The translations under genes were made by a program, and so were the position numbers. Under the pieces are notes generated by a model that was given only the letters and a program-made list of their open reading frames with translations, was not told the DNA's origin and searched no databases. Source: Nitrosomonadales bacterium (GTDB lineage: Bacteria > Pseudomonadota > Gammaproteobacteria > Burkholderiales > Gallionellaceae). Taken from it: a stretch of DNA of 64,000 bases. The first letter of the stretch is position 1. The number at the start of each line of letters is the position of its first letter. The stretch covers positions 310,001 through 374,000 of the forward strand of contig JACRME010000004.1 of assembly GCA_016235045.1 (NCBI GenBank). Direction: 5' to 3'. This document shows, one piece after another, positions 1-8,404 of the stretch.

Positions 1-2
1 CG

Positions 3-320
3 GATACGCTGGCGCGGCTGGGGGGCGACGAGTTCACCGTGATTCTCCCGTTCCTGCCCCACCCCGATGCGGCCGGCCATGTCGCCGAAAAATTCCTCGA
101 ATGCTATGCCCGGCCCTTGCCCGTGGACGGGCATAATTTGCGCATCACCGCCAGCATCGGCATCGCCGTTTATCCCCACGACGGCGAGGATGCGGACACT
201 CTGCTGCAGCATGCGGATGCCGCCATGTACCGCATCAAGGAGTCGGGACGGAACGGCTGTTTGCGCTACAGCGCCGGAATGCTCGCGGGATTGATTCCCG
301 GCAGCGCATCTTTGCCCTAG
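3..320 (+). CDS. GGDEF (diguanylate cyclase) domain protein, C-terminal fragment cut by window start
   Basis: Frame open from base 3: DTLARLGGDEFTVIL...ITASIGIAVYPHDGEDADTLLQHADAAMYRIKESGRNG, the canonical GGDEF C-terminal half; stop TAG at 318-320. Confidence 0.93.
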   Translation, partial: DTLARLGGDEFTVILPFLPHPDAAGHVAEKFLECYARPLPVDGHNLRITASIGIAVYPHDGEDADTLLQHADAAMYRIKESGRNGCLRYSAGMLAGLIPGSASLP

Positions 321-393
321 GATAAAAAATCCGGTTTCAGTTGCAGGGTGCGCCTGCGCACCCTAGTTCGGGCCAGCCCAGGGGGGAATGATG

Positions 394-1227
394 TCACAGG
401 AAATCCGACAGCTCGTCGAATGGCCACGAGATGCCGATCCGCGTTCCCTCGCCGCAGGCGGAATGCATCGTGTAATCGCCGCCGGAAAGAACGGCCCGCT
501 CCCGCATGCTCATCAGTCCCAGCCCGCGGTCGGCGCCGGTGCGGATGGCAACCTCGGCCTGGTCGAATCCGTCGCCGTTGTCCTCGATCGAGAAATGCAG
601 GGCATCGCCGCTTTTCCCGAGGCGCACCCGCACCAGGTCGGCATTGGCGTACTTGACGATATTGCTGCATGCCTCCTGCACGATGCGGAAGATCGTGATC
701 TTGAGCTTGCCGGGAATGCTGGTTTCGAGCAGATCGAATTCCTTCTCCACTCTCACTCCCCGGCAGGAGGCCTCGAATTCGCGGAAAAACCATGACAAGG
801 TGGGCAGCAGCCCGAGGTCGTCCAGCATGGGCGGACGCAGATCCATGGCAACATGGCGCACATCCTCCAGCGCCTCGTGCGCCTTGATCCGCAGACGCTG
901 CAGGGATGCCGTGGCTTCGCCGACCGCGCCGCCGGCGAGCTGCAGCTCGGTTTCCGCCAGCGCAAACTTGATCATGGTCAACGCCTGCCCGAGCCCGTCG
1001 TGCAGATCCGCGGCAATCCGCTTGCGTTCGTTTTCCTGTATCGACAGCAACTGGTTCGCCATCCAGCGCACTTCGGCTTGCGGCGCGCAGGACGCTTCCG
1101 TTGCCTTGTCGCACTCGGCGGGAAGGTCGCACAGCCTTGGACGGTATTTGATGCTCTTGCCGCCTGGCGCTTCCCTCTCGGCCGCCAGCCGCAACTGCGC
1201 CAACTCCATCATCGTTTCCGTATTCAT
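394..1227 (-). CDS. Cytoplasmic sensor histidine kinase, HisKA_3/NarX-DegS type
   Basis: ENERKRIAADLHDGLGQALTMIKFALAE H-box and VQEACSNIVKYANA / DNGDGFD / GLGLMSMRERA ATPase motifs; start taken at MNTETMMEL (1227). Confidence 0.88.
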   Translation of the reverse strand: MNTETMMELAQLRLAAEREAPGGKSIKYRPRLCDLPAECDKATEASCAPQAEVRWMANQLLSIQENERKRIAADLHDGLGQALTMIKFALAETELQLAGGAVGEATASLQRLRIKAHEALEDVRHVAMDLRPPMLDDLGLLPTLSWFFREFEASCRGVRVEKEFDLLETSIPGKLKITIFRIVQEACSNIVKYANADLVRVRLGKSGDALHFSIEDNGDGFDQAEVAIRTGADRGLGLMSMRERAVLSGGDYTMHSACGEGTRIGISWPFDELSDFL

Positions 1228-1458
1228 GACGCCCCCTTTTCCCGCAATTCGCGAAATGGTCACTGGTGCGAATGAAATATCCTGCGTTCCGGCATGAGTC
1301 GCGGTTGGCTGCGCTGCGCTCCCTGAATGCCGTGATCGTGAGATATGCTGCGTCAAGCACAATCGATTTTCAATACGGGAAATTACCTATGCACGCGGGA
1401 AGGCACCACTCCGTGCAGGGTCGGGTCATTGAACTGCCCGCGGCGCAGCCCGCACGGC

Positions 1459-2079
1459 TCAATCCTCGCGCAGGGCCAGCCGGTTCTGCACCAACTCGGC
1501 GATGGTGCGGATGTTGAGTTTGCGCATGATGTTGGCGCGGTGGATGTCCACCGTTCTCGAACTGATGCCGAGCTTTGTTCCAATGACTTTGCTCGGGTTG
1601 CCGGCCACCACGAGCTCCATGATTTCCCGTTCGCGCGCGGTCAGCGCGTCGAAGTGGCTGCGCAGCCGGTCCAGCTTCCGGCTTTTCTGGCGATTTTCCC
1701 GCACCTGTTGCAGCGCGGCATGCACGCGCTCCAGCAGGTCGTGGGCGCTGAAAGGCTTCTGCACAAAATCGAATGCCCCCAGCTTCAGCGCGCGCACGGC
1801 CAGCGGAACGTCGCCGTGACCGGTAATGATGATCACCGGCAATGAAACCCCGTTCGCCTTGAGGCTCTCCAGCAACTCCATTCCGCTCATGCCCGGCATG
1901 CGGATGTCCAGCAGGATGCAGCCCTGCAGGCGCGGGTCGCAGAATTCCAGGAACGCGCTCGCATCGCCGAACATCCTGCTGGGGAGGTTCACCGAATCGA
2001 GCAGGCAGGCGATGGAATCGCGCATGGCCTCGTCGTCGTCCACCACATATACCGCAGGTTGCACGACATCTTCGTTCAT
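1459..2079 (-). CDS. FixJ/NarL-type response regulator (REC + LuxR HTH)
   Basis: VYVVDDDEAMRDS...LLDIRMPGMSGMELL...VIIITGHGDVPLAVRALKLGAFDFVQKPF receiver plus LTAREREIMELVVAGNPSKVIGTKLGISSRTVDIHRANIMRKL HTH. Confidence 0.93.
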   Translation of the reverse strand: MNEDVVQPAVYVVDDDEAMRDSIACLLDSVNLPSRMFGDASAFLEFCDPRLQGCILLDIRMPGMSGMELLESLKANGVSLPVIIITGHGDVPLAVRALKLGAFDFVQKPFSAHDLLERVHAALQQVRENRQKSRKLDRLRSHFDALTAREREIMELVVAGNPSKVIGTKLGISSRTVDIHRANIMRKLNIRTIAELVQNRLALRED

Positions 2080-5000
2080 AGGCCGCCCCCGATGGGAAGG
2101 GTGAAATTGAACTCGGCGCCGCCATCGCCGTTCTGCTCCGCCCATATCTGCCCGCCATAGCTTTCGACCAGCGAACGGCAGATGGGCAGACCCAAGCCCA
2201 GTCCTTCCTTTTTCGAAGTCTGGAACAAGTTGAATATCTTGTCCAACTCGTCGGCGGCAATGCCTTTGCCGGTGTCGCGCACCGACACCAGCACGGCGCC
2301 CGAAGCAATGACGCGGGTGGCGATGCGCAATTCGCGCCGCGGCGTAGACTGCATGGAGTCGATGGCGTTCTTGACCAGGTTGATCAGCACCTGCTCGACC
2401 CCGACCCGGTTCGCCAGCACCGGCGGCAACGCGGACAACTCCAGCGCGAAGCGGATGAAGTGCTGGTGCAGCTCATAATCCATGAAGCCGACCGTATCCC
2501 TGATCAGCGCATTGACGTCGAGCATGCTGCGCTCCTGCTTCTGCTTGCGCACCAGGTTCTTGAGGTGGCTGACGATCGCCCCGGCCCGTTCGGTCTGGGC
2601 ATAGGCAAGCCTCACCGACCTCTGCAGGTTGCCCTTGTCCCAGTTGCTCTCCTCCATGCGGCGCAGGCTGGCATCCAGGTAGTTGTTGGCGGCGGACAGG
2701 GGCTGGCTCAGTTCGTGCGCGAGGCTGGACGCCATCTCCCCGGCGATGTTGAGACGGCCGACATGCTCCATCTCCTCGCGTATCTCCTCGAACAGCTTGT
2801 GATCGGTGACGTCGAGGCAGGTGCCGATCAGTCCGAGGAACCTGCCCTCTTCGGTGAAGCGCGGCACGCCCGAATCCTGCACCCAGCGGAATACCCCGTC
2901 GTGGCGGCGCAGGCGGTACTCCTGTTTGAACGGACGCATGTTGCGGAACGCCGTCGCATAAGCCTCCAGGCAACGCTCGCCGTCGTCGGGATGCACGATG
3001 TCCAGCCAGTCGCGGCCCTGCGCCCGCTCGCGCGGCAAACCGGTGAAGTCGTGCCAGCGCTGGTTGAAGAAATCGCTGCCGCGGTAGTCCGTCCGGCCCT
3101 GCGCATCGGCCATCCAGATCATGATGGGCGCGTTGTTGGCCATGGTGCGGAAGCGCTCCTCGCTCTCTTCCAGCTTCTTCTCCACCTGCCTGCGCTCGGT
3201 GATGTCCTCGTGCGTGGACACCCACACCGTTCCGTAGCTGTGGTGTTCGAACGTCGTGACGCTGGCATGGCACCAGAACGGGGTGCCGTCTTTCCTCTGG
3301 TTGACAATCTCGCCGTCCCACTTCCCCCTGTCCTGCAGCGCCGCGATGATCTCCCGCGCCATCTCTTCCGGGCTCTTCGCTACCGGAGCGTTGAGCCGGC
3401 TGACGTGCATGCCGATCATCTCGCCCGGGGGGTAGCCGAACATCTTCTCCAGCTTCGGGTTGACATAGACTACCGTGGCGGCATCGGCGCGCACCAGCGC
3501 CACCCCCTCCTCCATCTGCGAAAGAATGGCGCCGTGCAGCCGCAATTCCTCATCCGCCCGCTTGCGCGCGCTGATGTCGAACAGCGTCGAGCGGCTCATC
3601 GCGTATTGACCGGCGGCATTGAATACCGCCGTCGCGTTCAGCGACACATAGAATGTCGTGCCGTCCTTGCGCACCAGTTCGTATTCCAGGTCGTGGACGA
3701 AGCCTCTTTGTTTGAACCCGGGGTAGTTGCTGCGGAACACCTCCAGGCTGGCGGGCGTGAGCATGTCCGCGAAATTCATGCCGATGGCCTCCTCCCGCGC
3801 ATAGCCCAGCCACTGCAATTCGGTGTCGTTGATCTGGACGATGACGCCGGAGCTGTCCAGCGAGTGGTAGCCGCACGGGGCTTGGTTGTACAAGTCCTCG
3901 ATTTCTGCCGCCGCCTTGCGCTGCGCCTCGGAAGCGAACTGCTGCTCGGTAATATCCTGCGTCGTGCCGACCGAACGCAGCGGCTGCCCCGCCGCATCGT
4001 AAAACGTCTCGCACCATTCCCGCACGTATTTGATGCGTCCGTCCGGAAACAGCAGGCGGTGGACGATGGTGTAGGGCGTCCGGTTCTTCACCGAACCCGT
4101 ATACGCCTCGTCCACCAGCGCGCGGTCGTCCGGGTGGATCGTGTTGAGGAAAGCCTCGTAGGAGGCGCCGAACAACTCGCGGTCGATCTCGAAAATGCGG
4201 TAATTCTCCTCCGTCCAGTAGAGGATGTTGTTGACCAGGTCCAACTCCCAACTGCCGATGTGCGCCATCTGCTGCGATTCGTTCAGCAGGCCCTCGCTCT
4301 TGCGCAGCACCGCTTCGGCCCGCTTGCGCTCGCTGATGTCGCGGATGATGCCCTGCATGAACTTGACGCCTTCCACGGTAATCACTCGGGCGCTGACCTC
4401 CACCGGGAATACCGTGCCGTCCTTGCGGCGGCTGCGGGTTTCGTAGCGCAGTTCCCCGGCCTCCCTTAACCGTTGCAACTGCCCGGCGAACACCGCGGGA
4501 TCCTCGTCCGGATCGCGCAGGTCCGGCACCCGCATCCCCAGCAGCTCCTCGCGCGTGTAGCCGTAAGCGGTCTCGGCGCGTTCGTTGGCCTCGACGATGG
4601 CGCCGGCCTCGTCGGCAACCACGATGATATCGTTGGCGTACTTGGTCAGGAGTTCGAAATGCTTCACCAGCATGGCCCGCTCGACTGCGGCATCGCGCTG
4701 CGCCTGCAGGAATCTGTTTTGCACCTTCTGCCCGTGCAGCAAGGCCAGCACCAGCAGCCCCCCGATCGCAACGTACAGCATGCCGATGCCCGCCGACCAC
4801 TTCTCGAGCTGCGCCACCGGGTTGAACAATTCGTCGCGATCGATCTTGCTGATCACGATCCACGAAGTGCCGGGAACGCGGCGCATTTCCGCCACCACCG
4901 CAACCCCGCGGTAATCGATTGCGTCCGCCGTCCTGAGCACGCCCTTGAACGCCAGCGCCGACGGCAGTTTCGGCGTGGTCAGCGGAATGCGCAGGGTGAG

Positions 5001-5717
5001 CGCCGAGTTTTTCTGGTGGCGCAGCTCGTTGAGGAACAGGGCATCGTTGCCGTCCTGCCGCACCAGCAGCGTTTCGCCGCTGGCGCTCGGGATGGGCCAC
5101 GCCTGGGTAAGCGGATAAAGGAAACTGGAAGGGTCGATCTGCAGCAGCGCAGCGCCCACGACCCGGCCGGAGACAAGCAGCGGCGCAACCAGGTCGATGT
5201 CGATGTTCTTGTTGTCGTCGCGGTGCAGATCCGAGAACACCGCTTCGCGGCGCTCCATCGCCTGCCGGGCCAGCAGGGTGTCCTCGGCATCCAGCGCCGC
5301 CATGCCGGAAATCGACAGCCGCACCGCGCCTTGCCGGTCCAGCAGGGCGAGGGTCTTGTAGCCGTTCACATGCTGCAATTCTTCCAGTTTTTGCCGCAGC
5401 ATGCGCTGGCGCCCGTCCGGCGGCGTCCCCTCGCGCAACCACTGCTCGAACCCGGCGGCCAATATCGAATTGTTCGAAAGGGATTCCCCGGTGCGCTTCT
5501 GGGTGTCGCGCCATGCGGCAATCTGCCCGGCCTTGTCCTCGGCGGTCGCGCCGAGGTAGTTGAATTTTTCCTGCAGGATCAGCGATTCGATCTGGCGGAA
5601 GGCGGAGAGGTAGACCGTTGCAACCAGCGCAGCGACCGCCGCATACACCAGCAACGGGAAAAACGGTTTCATGCTTTTGACGACAGCGGACTGGCCTGCA
5701 GCGGCAATCGGTCTCAT
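2076..5717 (-). CDS. Multi-PAS sensor histidine kinase with N-terminal extracytoplasmic sensor
   Basis: N-terminal TM MKPFFPLLVYAAVAALVATVYL, several PAS/PAC blocks ending in DISERKRAE-like motifs, AHELSQPLSAANNYLDA H-box, GVEQVLINLVKNAIDSM and DTGKGI. Stop overlaps the start of the 1459-2079 regulator (ATGA). Confidence 0.92.
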   Translation of the reverse strand: MRPIAAAGQSAVVKSMKPFFPLLVYAAVAALVATVYLSAFRQIESLILQEKFNYLGATAEDKAGQIAAWRDTQKRTGESLSNNSILAAGFEQWLREGTPPDGRQRMLRQKLEELQHVNGYKTLALLDRQGAVRLSISGMAALDAEDTLLARQAMERREAVFSDLHRDDNKNIDIDLVAPLLVSGRVVGAALLQIDPSSFLYPLTQAWPIPSASGETLLVRQDGNDALFLNELRHQKNSALTLRIPLTTPKLPSALAFKGVLRTADAIDYRGVAVVAEMRRVPGTSWIVISKIDRDELFNPVAQLEKWSAGIGMLYVAIGGLLVLALLHGQKVQNRFLQAQRDAAVERAMLVKHFELLTKYANDIIVVADEAGAIVEANERAETAYGYTREELLGMRVPDLRDPDEDPAVFAGQLQRLREAGELRYETRSRRKDGTVFPVEVSARVITVEGVKFMQGIIRDISERKRAEAVLRKSEGLLNESQQMAHIGSWELDLVNNILYWTEENYRIFEIDRELFGASYEAFLNTIHPDDRALVDEAYTGSVKNRTPYTIVHRLLFPDGRIKYVREWCETFYDAAGQPLRSVGTTQDITEQQFASEAQRKAAAEIEDLYNQAPCGYHSLDSSGVIVQINDTELQWLGYAREEAIGMNFADMLTPASLEVFRSNYPGFKQRGFVHDLEYELVRKDGTTFYVSLNATAVFNAAGQYAMSRSTLFDISARKRADEELRLHGAILSQMEEGVALVRADAATVVYVNPKLEKMFGYPPGEMIGMHVSRLNAPVAKSPEEMAREIIAALQDRGKWDGEIVNQRKDGTPFWCHASVTTFEHHSYGTVWVSTHEDITERRQVEKKLEESEERFRTMANNAPIMIWMADAQGRTDYRGSDFFNQRWHDFTGLPRERAQGRDWLDIVHPDDGERCLEAYATAFRNMRPFKQEYRLRRHDGVFRWVQDSGVPRFTEEGRFLGLIGTCLDVTDHKLFEEIREEMEHVGRLNIAGEMASSLAHELSQPLSAANNYLDASLRRMEESNWDKGNLQRSVRLAYAQTERAGAIVSHLKNLVRKQKQERSMLDVNALIRDTVGFMDYELHQHFIRFALELSALPPVLANRVGVEQVLINLVKNAIDSMQSTPRRELRIATRVIASGAVLVSVRDTGKGIAADELDKIFNLFQTSKKEGLGLGLPICRSLVESYGGQIWAEQNGDGGAEFNFTLPIGGGL

Positions 5718-5856
5718 GTGGCAGCCTCGTACACAGGTATCGACGTTGATGTCAGCCGGGACGCGCATCGGGTGCCGCGTTATCCCCCATCCCTCCCCCA
5801 CGGGGAGCAGCCACATGCTACCTGAATTTCAGCCGCAAAATAACCATAGCTGTACG

Positions 5857-6035
5857 GGGGCCGGCCGCAGGCCGGCCCATCAAAACCCGCTCCTTCCCCC
5901 ATGCAGGGGGAAGGCTGGGATGGGGGTAGAGTTGTGAAACGGTAGCGTTCTACCCCATTCCCGACCCTCCCCTGGTTGTTGCCGCTTCAGCGGCTTTACA
6001 ACCACGGCCTGCCCCTGCGGGTGCAAGGGGGAGGA
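5857..6035. repeat. Composite intergenic palindromic repeat cluster
   Basis: Perfect hairpin GGGCCGGCC-GCA-GGCCGGCCC (5858-5878), then CTTCCCCCATGCAGGGGGAAGG...GGGGGTAGA and an inverted partner TTCTACCCC...CCCTCCCC interrupted by another palindrome GGTTGTTGCCGCTTCAGCGGCTTTACAACC. Confidence 0.8.
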
Positions 6036-6066
6036 AATAATGCAGAGGATCTCCACGTTGCTTTAA

Positions 6067-7710
6067 TCAGGGAACGATCCAGTCGCCCCGCTGCGCCGTC
6101 CCGCGCACGCCGTCCTGCGCAAACCCGGTCACGTACCCGCCCTTGGAGGCAAAACGCTGTCCCGGCCCCAGGCTCAGGCGCGGGTAGACGGAGTGGAACA
6201 ACGATTGCTCCGTCATGTGTTCGACGCGCTCGATGAAATAGTCGCGCGAAAAATTCTCGTCCATGTGCGCCAGCGCGTCGCCGGCGATGGAGGCCGCAAA
6301 GAACGCGTTGGCCTGGAGGCGCTCGTCCGCCAGCGGAATATTCCTGGCGCGCAGCCAGACATTCATTCTCGCCAGGTGCTGCGCGCGGCGCGGCGCCGGT
6401 TCCGACTGGTCGACGATGCGCAGCTTGTCCATCCAGCCGTCAGCCTGCTGCAGCCGCCCGGTCTGCGCCACCAGGCTTGCCGACACGTACAGGCTGTTCA
6501 TTTCCGGCGGCGCGGCGCGTTGCAGCGGAAAGTCTGCCAGGTCGGCGTCGTTCAGCCACAGGATCAAGGTCTGCGGCCGCTCCGTGTCCAGCAACCGCCC
6601 CCAGAATGCGGCGGACACCGGCTCGCCGGCGGGCAGCGGCCGGTCGGCAACGGCGTATTCGCCGTGCTGCCGCAATGCCGCACGCAGGGCCAGGGCGGGC
6701 GCCCGGCCGGCGGCCTCGTCGCGGAATACCTGCACGATGTTTCCCGTCGCCCCGCTGTCGGCCAGATGTTTGGCCAGCACCCCGGCTTCCAGCTCCGCGC
6801 CGCGCGAGAAATAGAACGTGGCATAGCCGCTGTGCGCCAGTCCCGAAAAGCCGATGCTGGGGAACAGGCAGGGAATCTCGTTGCGCTCGCAGAATTCGTG
6901 CACCGGCTGCCAGTCGCCCGTACCGGCTCCGCTCAACAAGGCAAAGACCGGCTGCTCCCGGTAGCGGTCTTCAAGCTGCGCCGCCCAGGATTCCGGCGGC
7001 CCGGTGAGCCGCCAGGTATGCAGTTGCCATTTGCGGTAGGCGCGGTACATCTGTTCGCTGCCGGTCACGTTGCGTCCGACCTCGCGCCGCCGTTGCTCCT
7101 GGCGCGTGCCGCCGTTCTTGCCGTCAAAAAAAGCCTGCAGCACGCCGAGCATCGCCTGCTGTTGTGCCGGTGCGACGCCCGGCGCAATGACCGTGGCAAA
7201 GTGAATCTCGCCGGCGGTCACGCCCGGTGCGGTGTTGGGCGCAAGCTGCCACAGGTAGGCCGCCAGTTGCCTGACATCGTCGTCGTTCAGCTCGAAACGC
7301 GGCATCAGGGCATCGAGCTTGCGACCAGCAGGATCCACTCCCTCGCGCAAAGCGCGGGCCAGCGTGTGCAGGGTGTATACCGGTCTCGTTTCCACTGCGC
7401 CGCCATAGGGCCCGACGGGTCGCTGCCCGGGAAGCACTTGTGCGGAAGCGAACAGCAATCGGCCCGCGATGGGACGTACCGCGTTCTGCCCTTCCCCGCC
7501 GCCCAGCCCGCTGCGTCGGTGGCATCCGGCGCAGGCGGCAGCGGCGCCGCTCAGCACCGCGCCGTTGCGGACGATGCCGCGCAAGGGCTGGCCCGAAGGC
7601 AGCATGCCCTCGCGGTAGATGCGTTTGCCTTCGCTCCCGGCATCGCCGGCAACAACCGCGCGCGCGGGATTCGCAACCGGAACCGCCAACATGGCCAGCA
7701 GCAGCCACAC
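6067..7710 (-). CDS. c-type cytochrome fused to ABC-type periplasmic substrate-binding domain
   Basis: Signal-like VWLLLAMLAVPVANPARA; heme motif CAGCH with LNDDDVRQLAAYLWQL; then GEIHFATVIAPGVAPAQQ... periplasmic-binding-like domain. Start uncertain (GTG 7710 or ATG 7692). Confidence 0.75.
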   Translation of the reverse strand: MWLLLAMLAVPVANPARAVVAGDAGSEGKRIYREGMLPSGQPLRGIVRNGAVLSGAAAACAGCHRRSGLGGGEGQNAVRPIAGRLLFASAQVLPGQRPVGPYGGAVETRPVYTLHTLARALREGVDPAGRKLDALMPRFELNDDDVRQLAAYLWQLAPNTAPGVTAGEIHFATVIAPGVAPAQQQAMLGVLQAFFDGKNGGTRQEQRRREVGRNVTGSEQMYRAYRKWQLHTWRLTGPPESWAAQLEDRYREQPVFALLSGAGTGDWQPVHEFCERNEIPCLFPSIGFSGLAHSGYATFYFSRGAELEAGVLAKHLADSGATGNIVQVFRDEAAGRAPALALRAALRQHGEYAVADRPLPAGEPVSAAFWGRLLDTERPQTLILWLNDADLADFPLQRAAPPEMNSLYVSASLVAQTGRLQQADGWMDKLRIVDQSEPAPRRAQHLARMNVWLRARNIPLADERLQANAFFAASIAGDALAHMDENFSRDYFIERVEHMTEQSLFHSVYPRLSLGPGQRFASKGGYVTGFAQDGVRGTAQRGDWIVP

Positions 7711-7729
7711 TGACGGCAGGCCGGATGCA

Positions 7730-8350
7730 TTAATGTGCGGCAAGGTTGCGGTACTCCTGGATGATGTCGGCCGCGCTGGCCATCCCGTCGAGACGCACCC
7801 AGGGCGTGCCGGCTCCGCCAACGCGCAGGAAGGTCGCGGGCGCATGGTTCATCTTGTCCCCGCGATAGGTGGCGAAGGCGCGCTGCACCGCAATGCTGTC
7901 CTTGAGGCTGCCGGTCAGCATGCGCCACTGCGGCCCCGCCTCGAACCTGTCGGCATATTCCCTGAGCCGGGCCGGCGTGTCGTTTTCGGGATCGATGGAG
8001 ATCGACACCATGCGCACCTTGCCGCGCTCGTCGCCCAATTGCTCCTGCACCTGGCGGAAAGTGGCGCTCATTACCGGGCAGATCGCGGTGCAACTGGTGA
8101 AAATGAAATTCAGCAGGATCGGCTCGTCACCCCCCAGCCCGTCGCGCAGCGCGACTGGCGCCCCATTCATGTCCACCAGCCTGACATCGGGAACGTCGTA
8201 CGACGCGGACACGCGCTGATAGCCGCTGCTCGCGGCCATGGCGTGGTGGTGATGGTGGTGGCCGGTTTCGGCGCGGGCGGTTCCTGTGGCGGACATCGCG
8301 GTGCCGCCGCTCATCAGCGCGAGAAGCAGAATCAGTTCCTGGTATTTCAT
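7730..8350 (-). CDS. SCO1/SenC/PrrC-family copper chaperone/thioredoxin-like protein
   Basis: LLNFIFTSCTAICPVMSATFRQVQEQLGD (CxxxC) and VRMVSISIDPENDTPARLREYADRF; signal peptide followed by GHHHHHHAM. Confidence 0.92.
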   Translation of the reverse strand: MKYQELILLLALMSGGTAMSATGTARAETGHHHHHHAMAASSGYQRVSASYDVPDVRLVDMNGAPVALRDGLGGDEPILLNFIFTSCTAICPVMSATFRQVQEQLGDERGKVRMVSISIDPENDTPARLREYADRFEAGPQWRMLTGSLKDSIAVQRAFATYRGDKMNHAPATFLRVGGAGTPWVRLDGMASAADIIQEYRNLAAH

Positions 8351-8404
8351 GGCGTTCTCCCCTTTCGAGTTTGTTTCAGACTTTGTTTCAAACATGATCC
8401 CGCC

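Noticed and set aside
2460-5825. Long plus-strand ORFs (669 and 450 aa) opposite the multi-PAS kinase
   Set aside because: Antisense shadow of the kinase gene; no domains or signal, low-complexity R/H/V/A composition.
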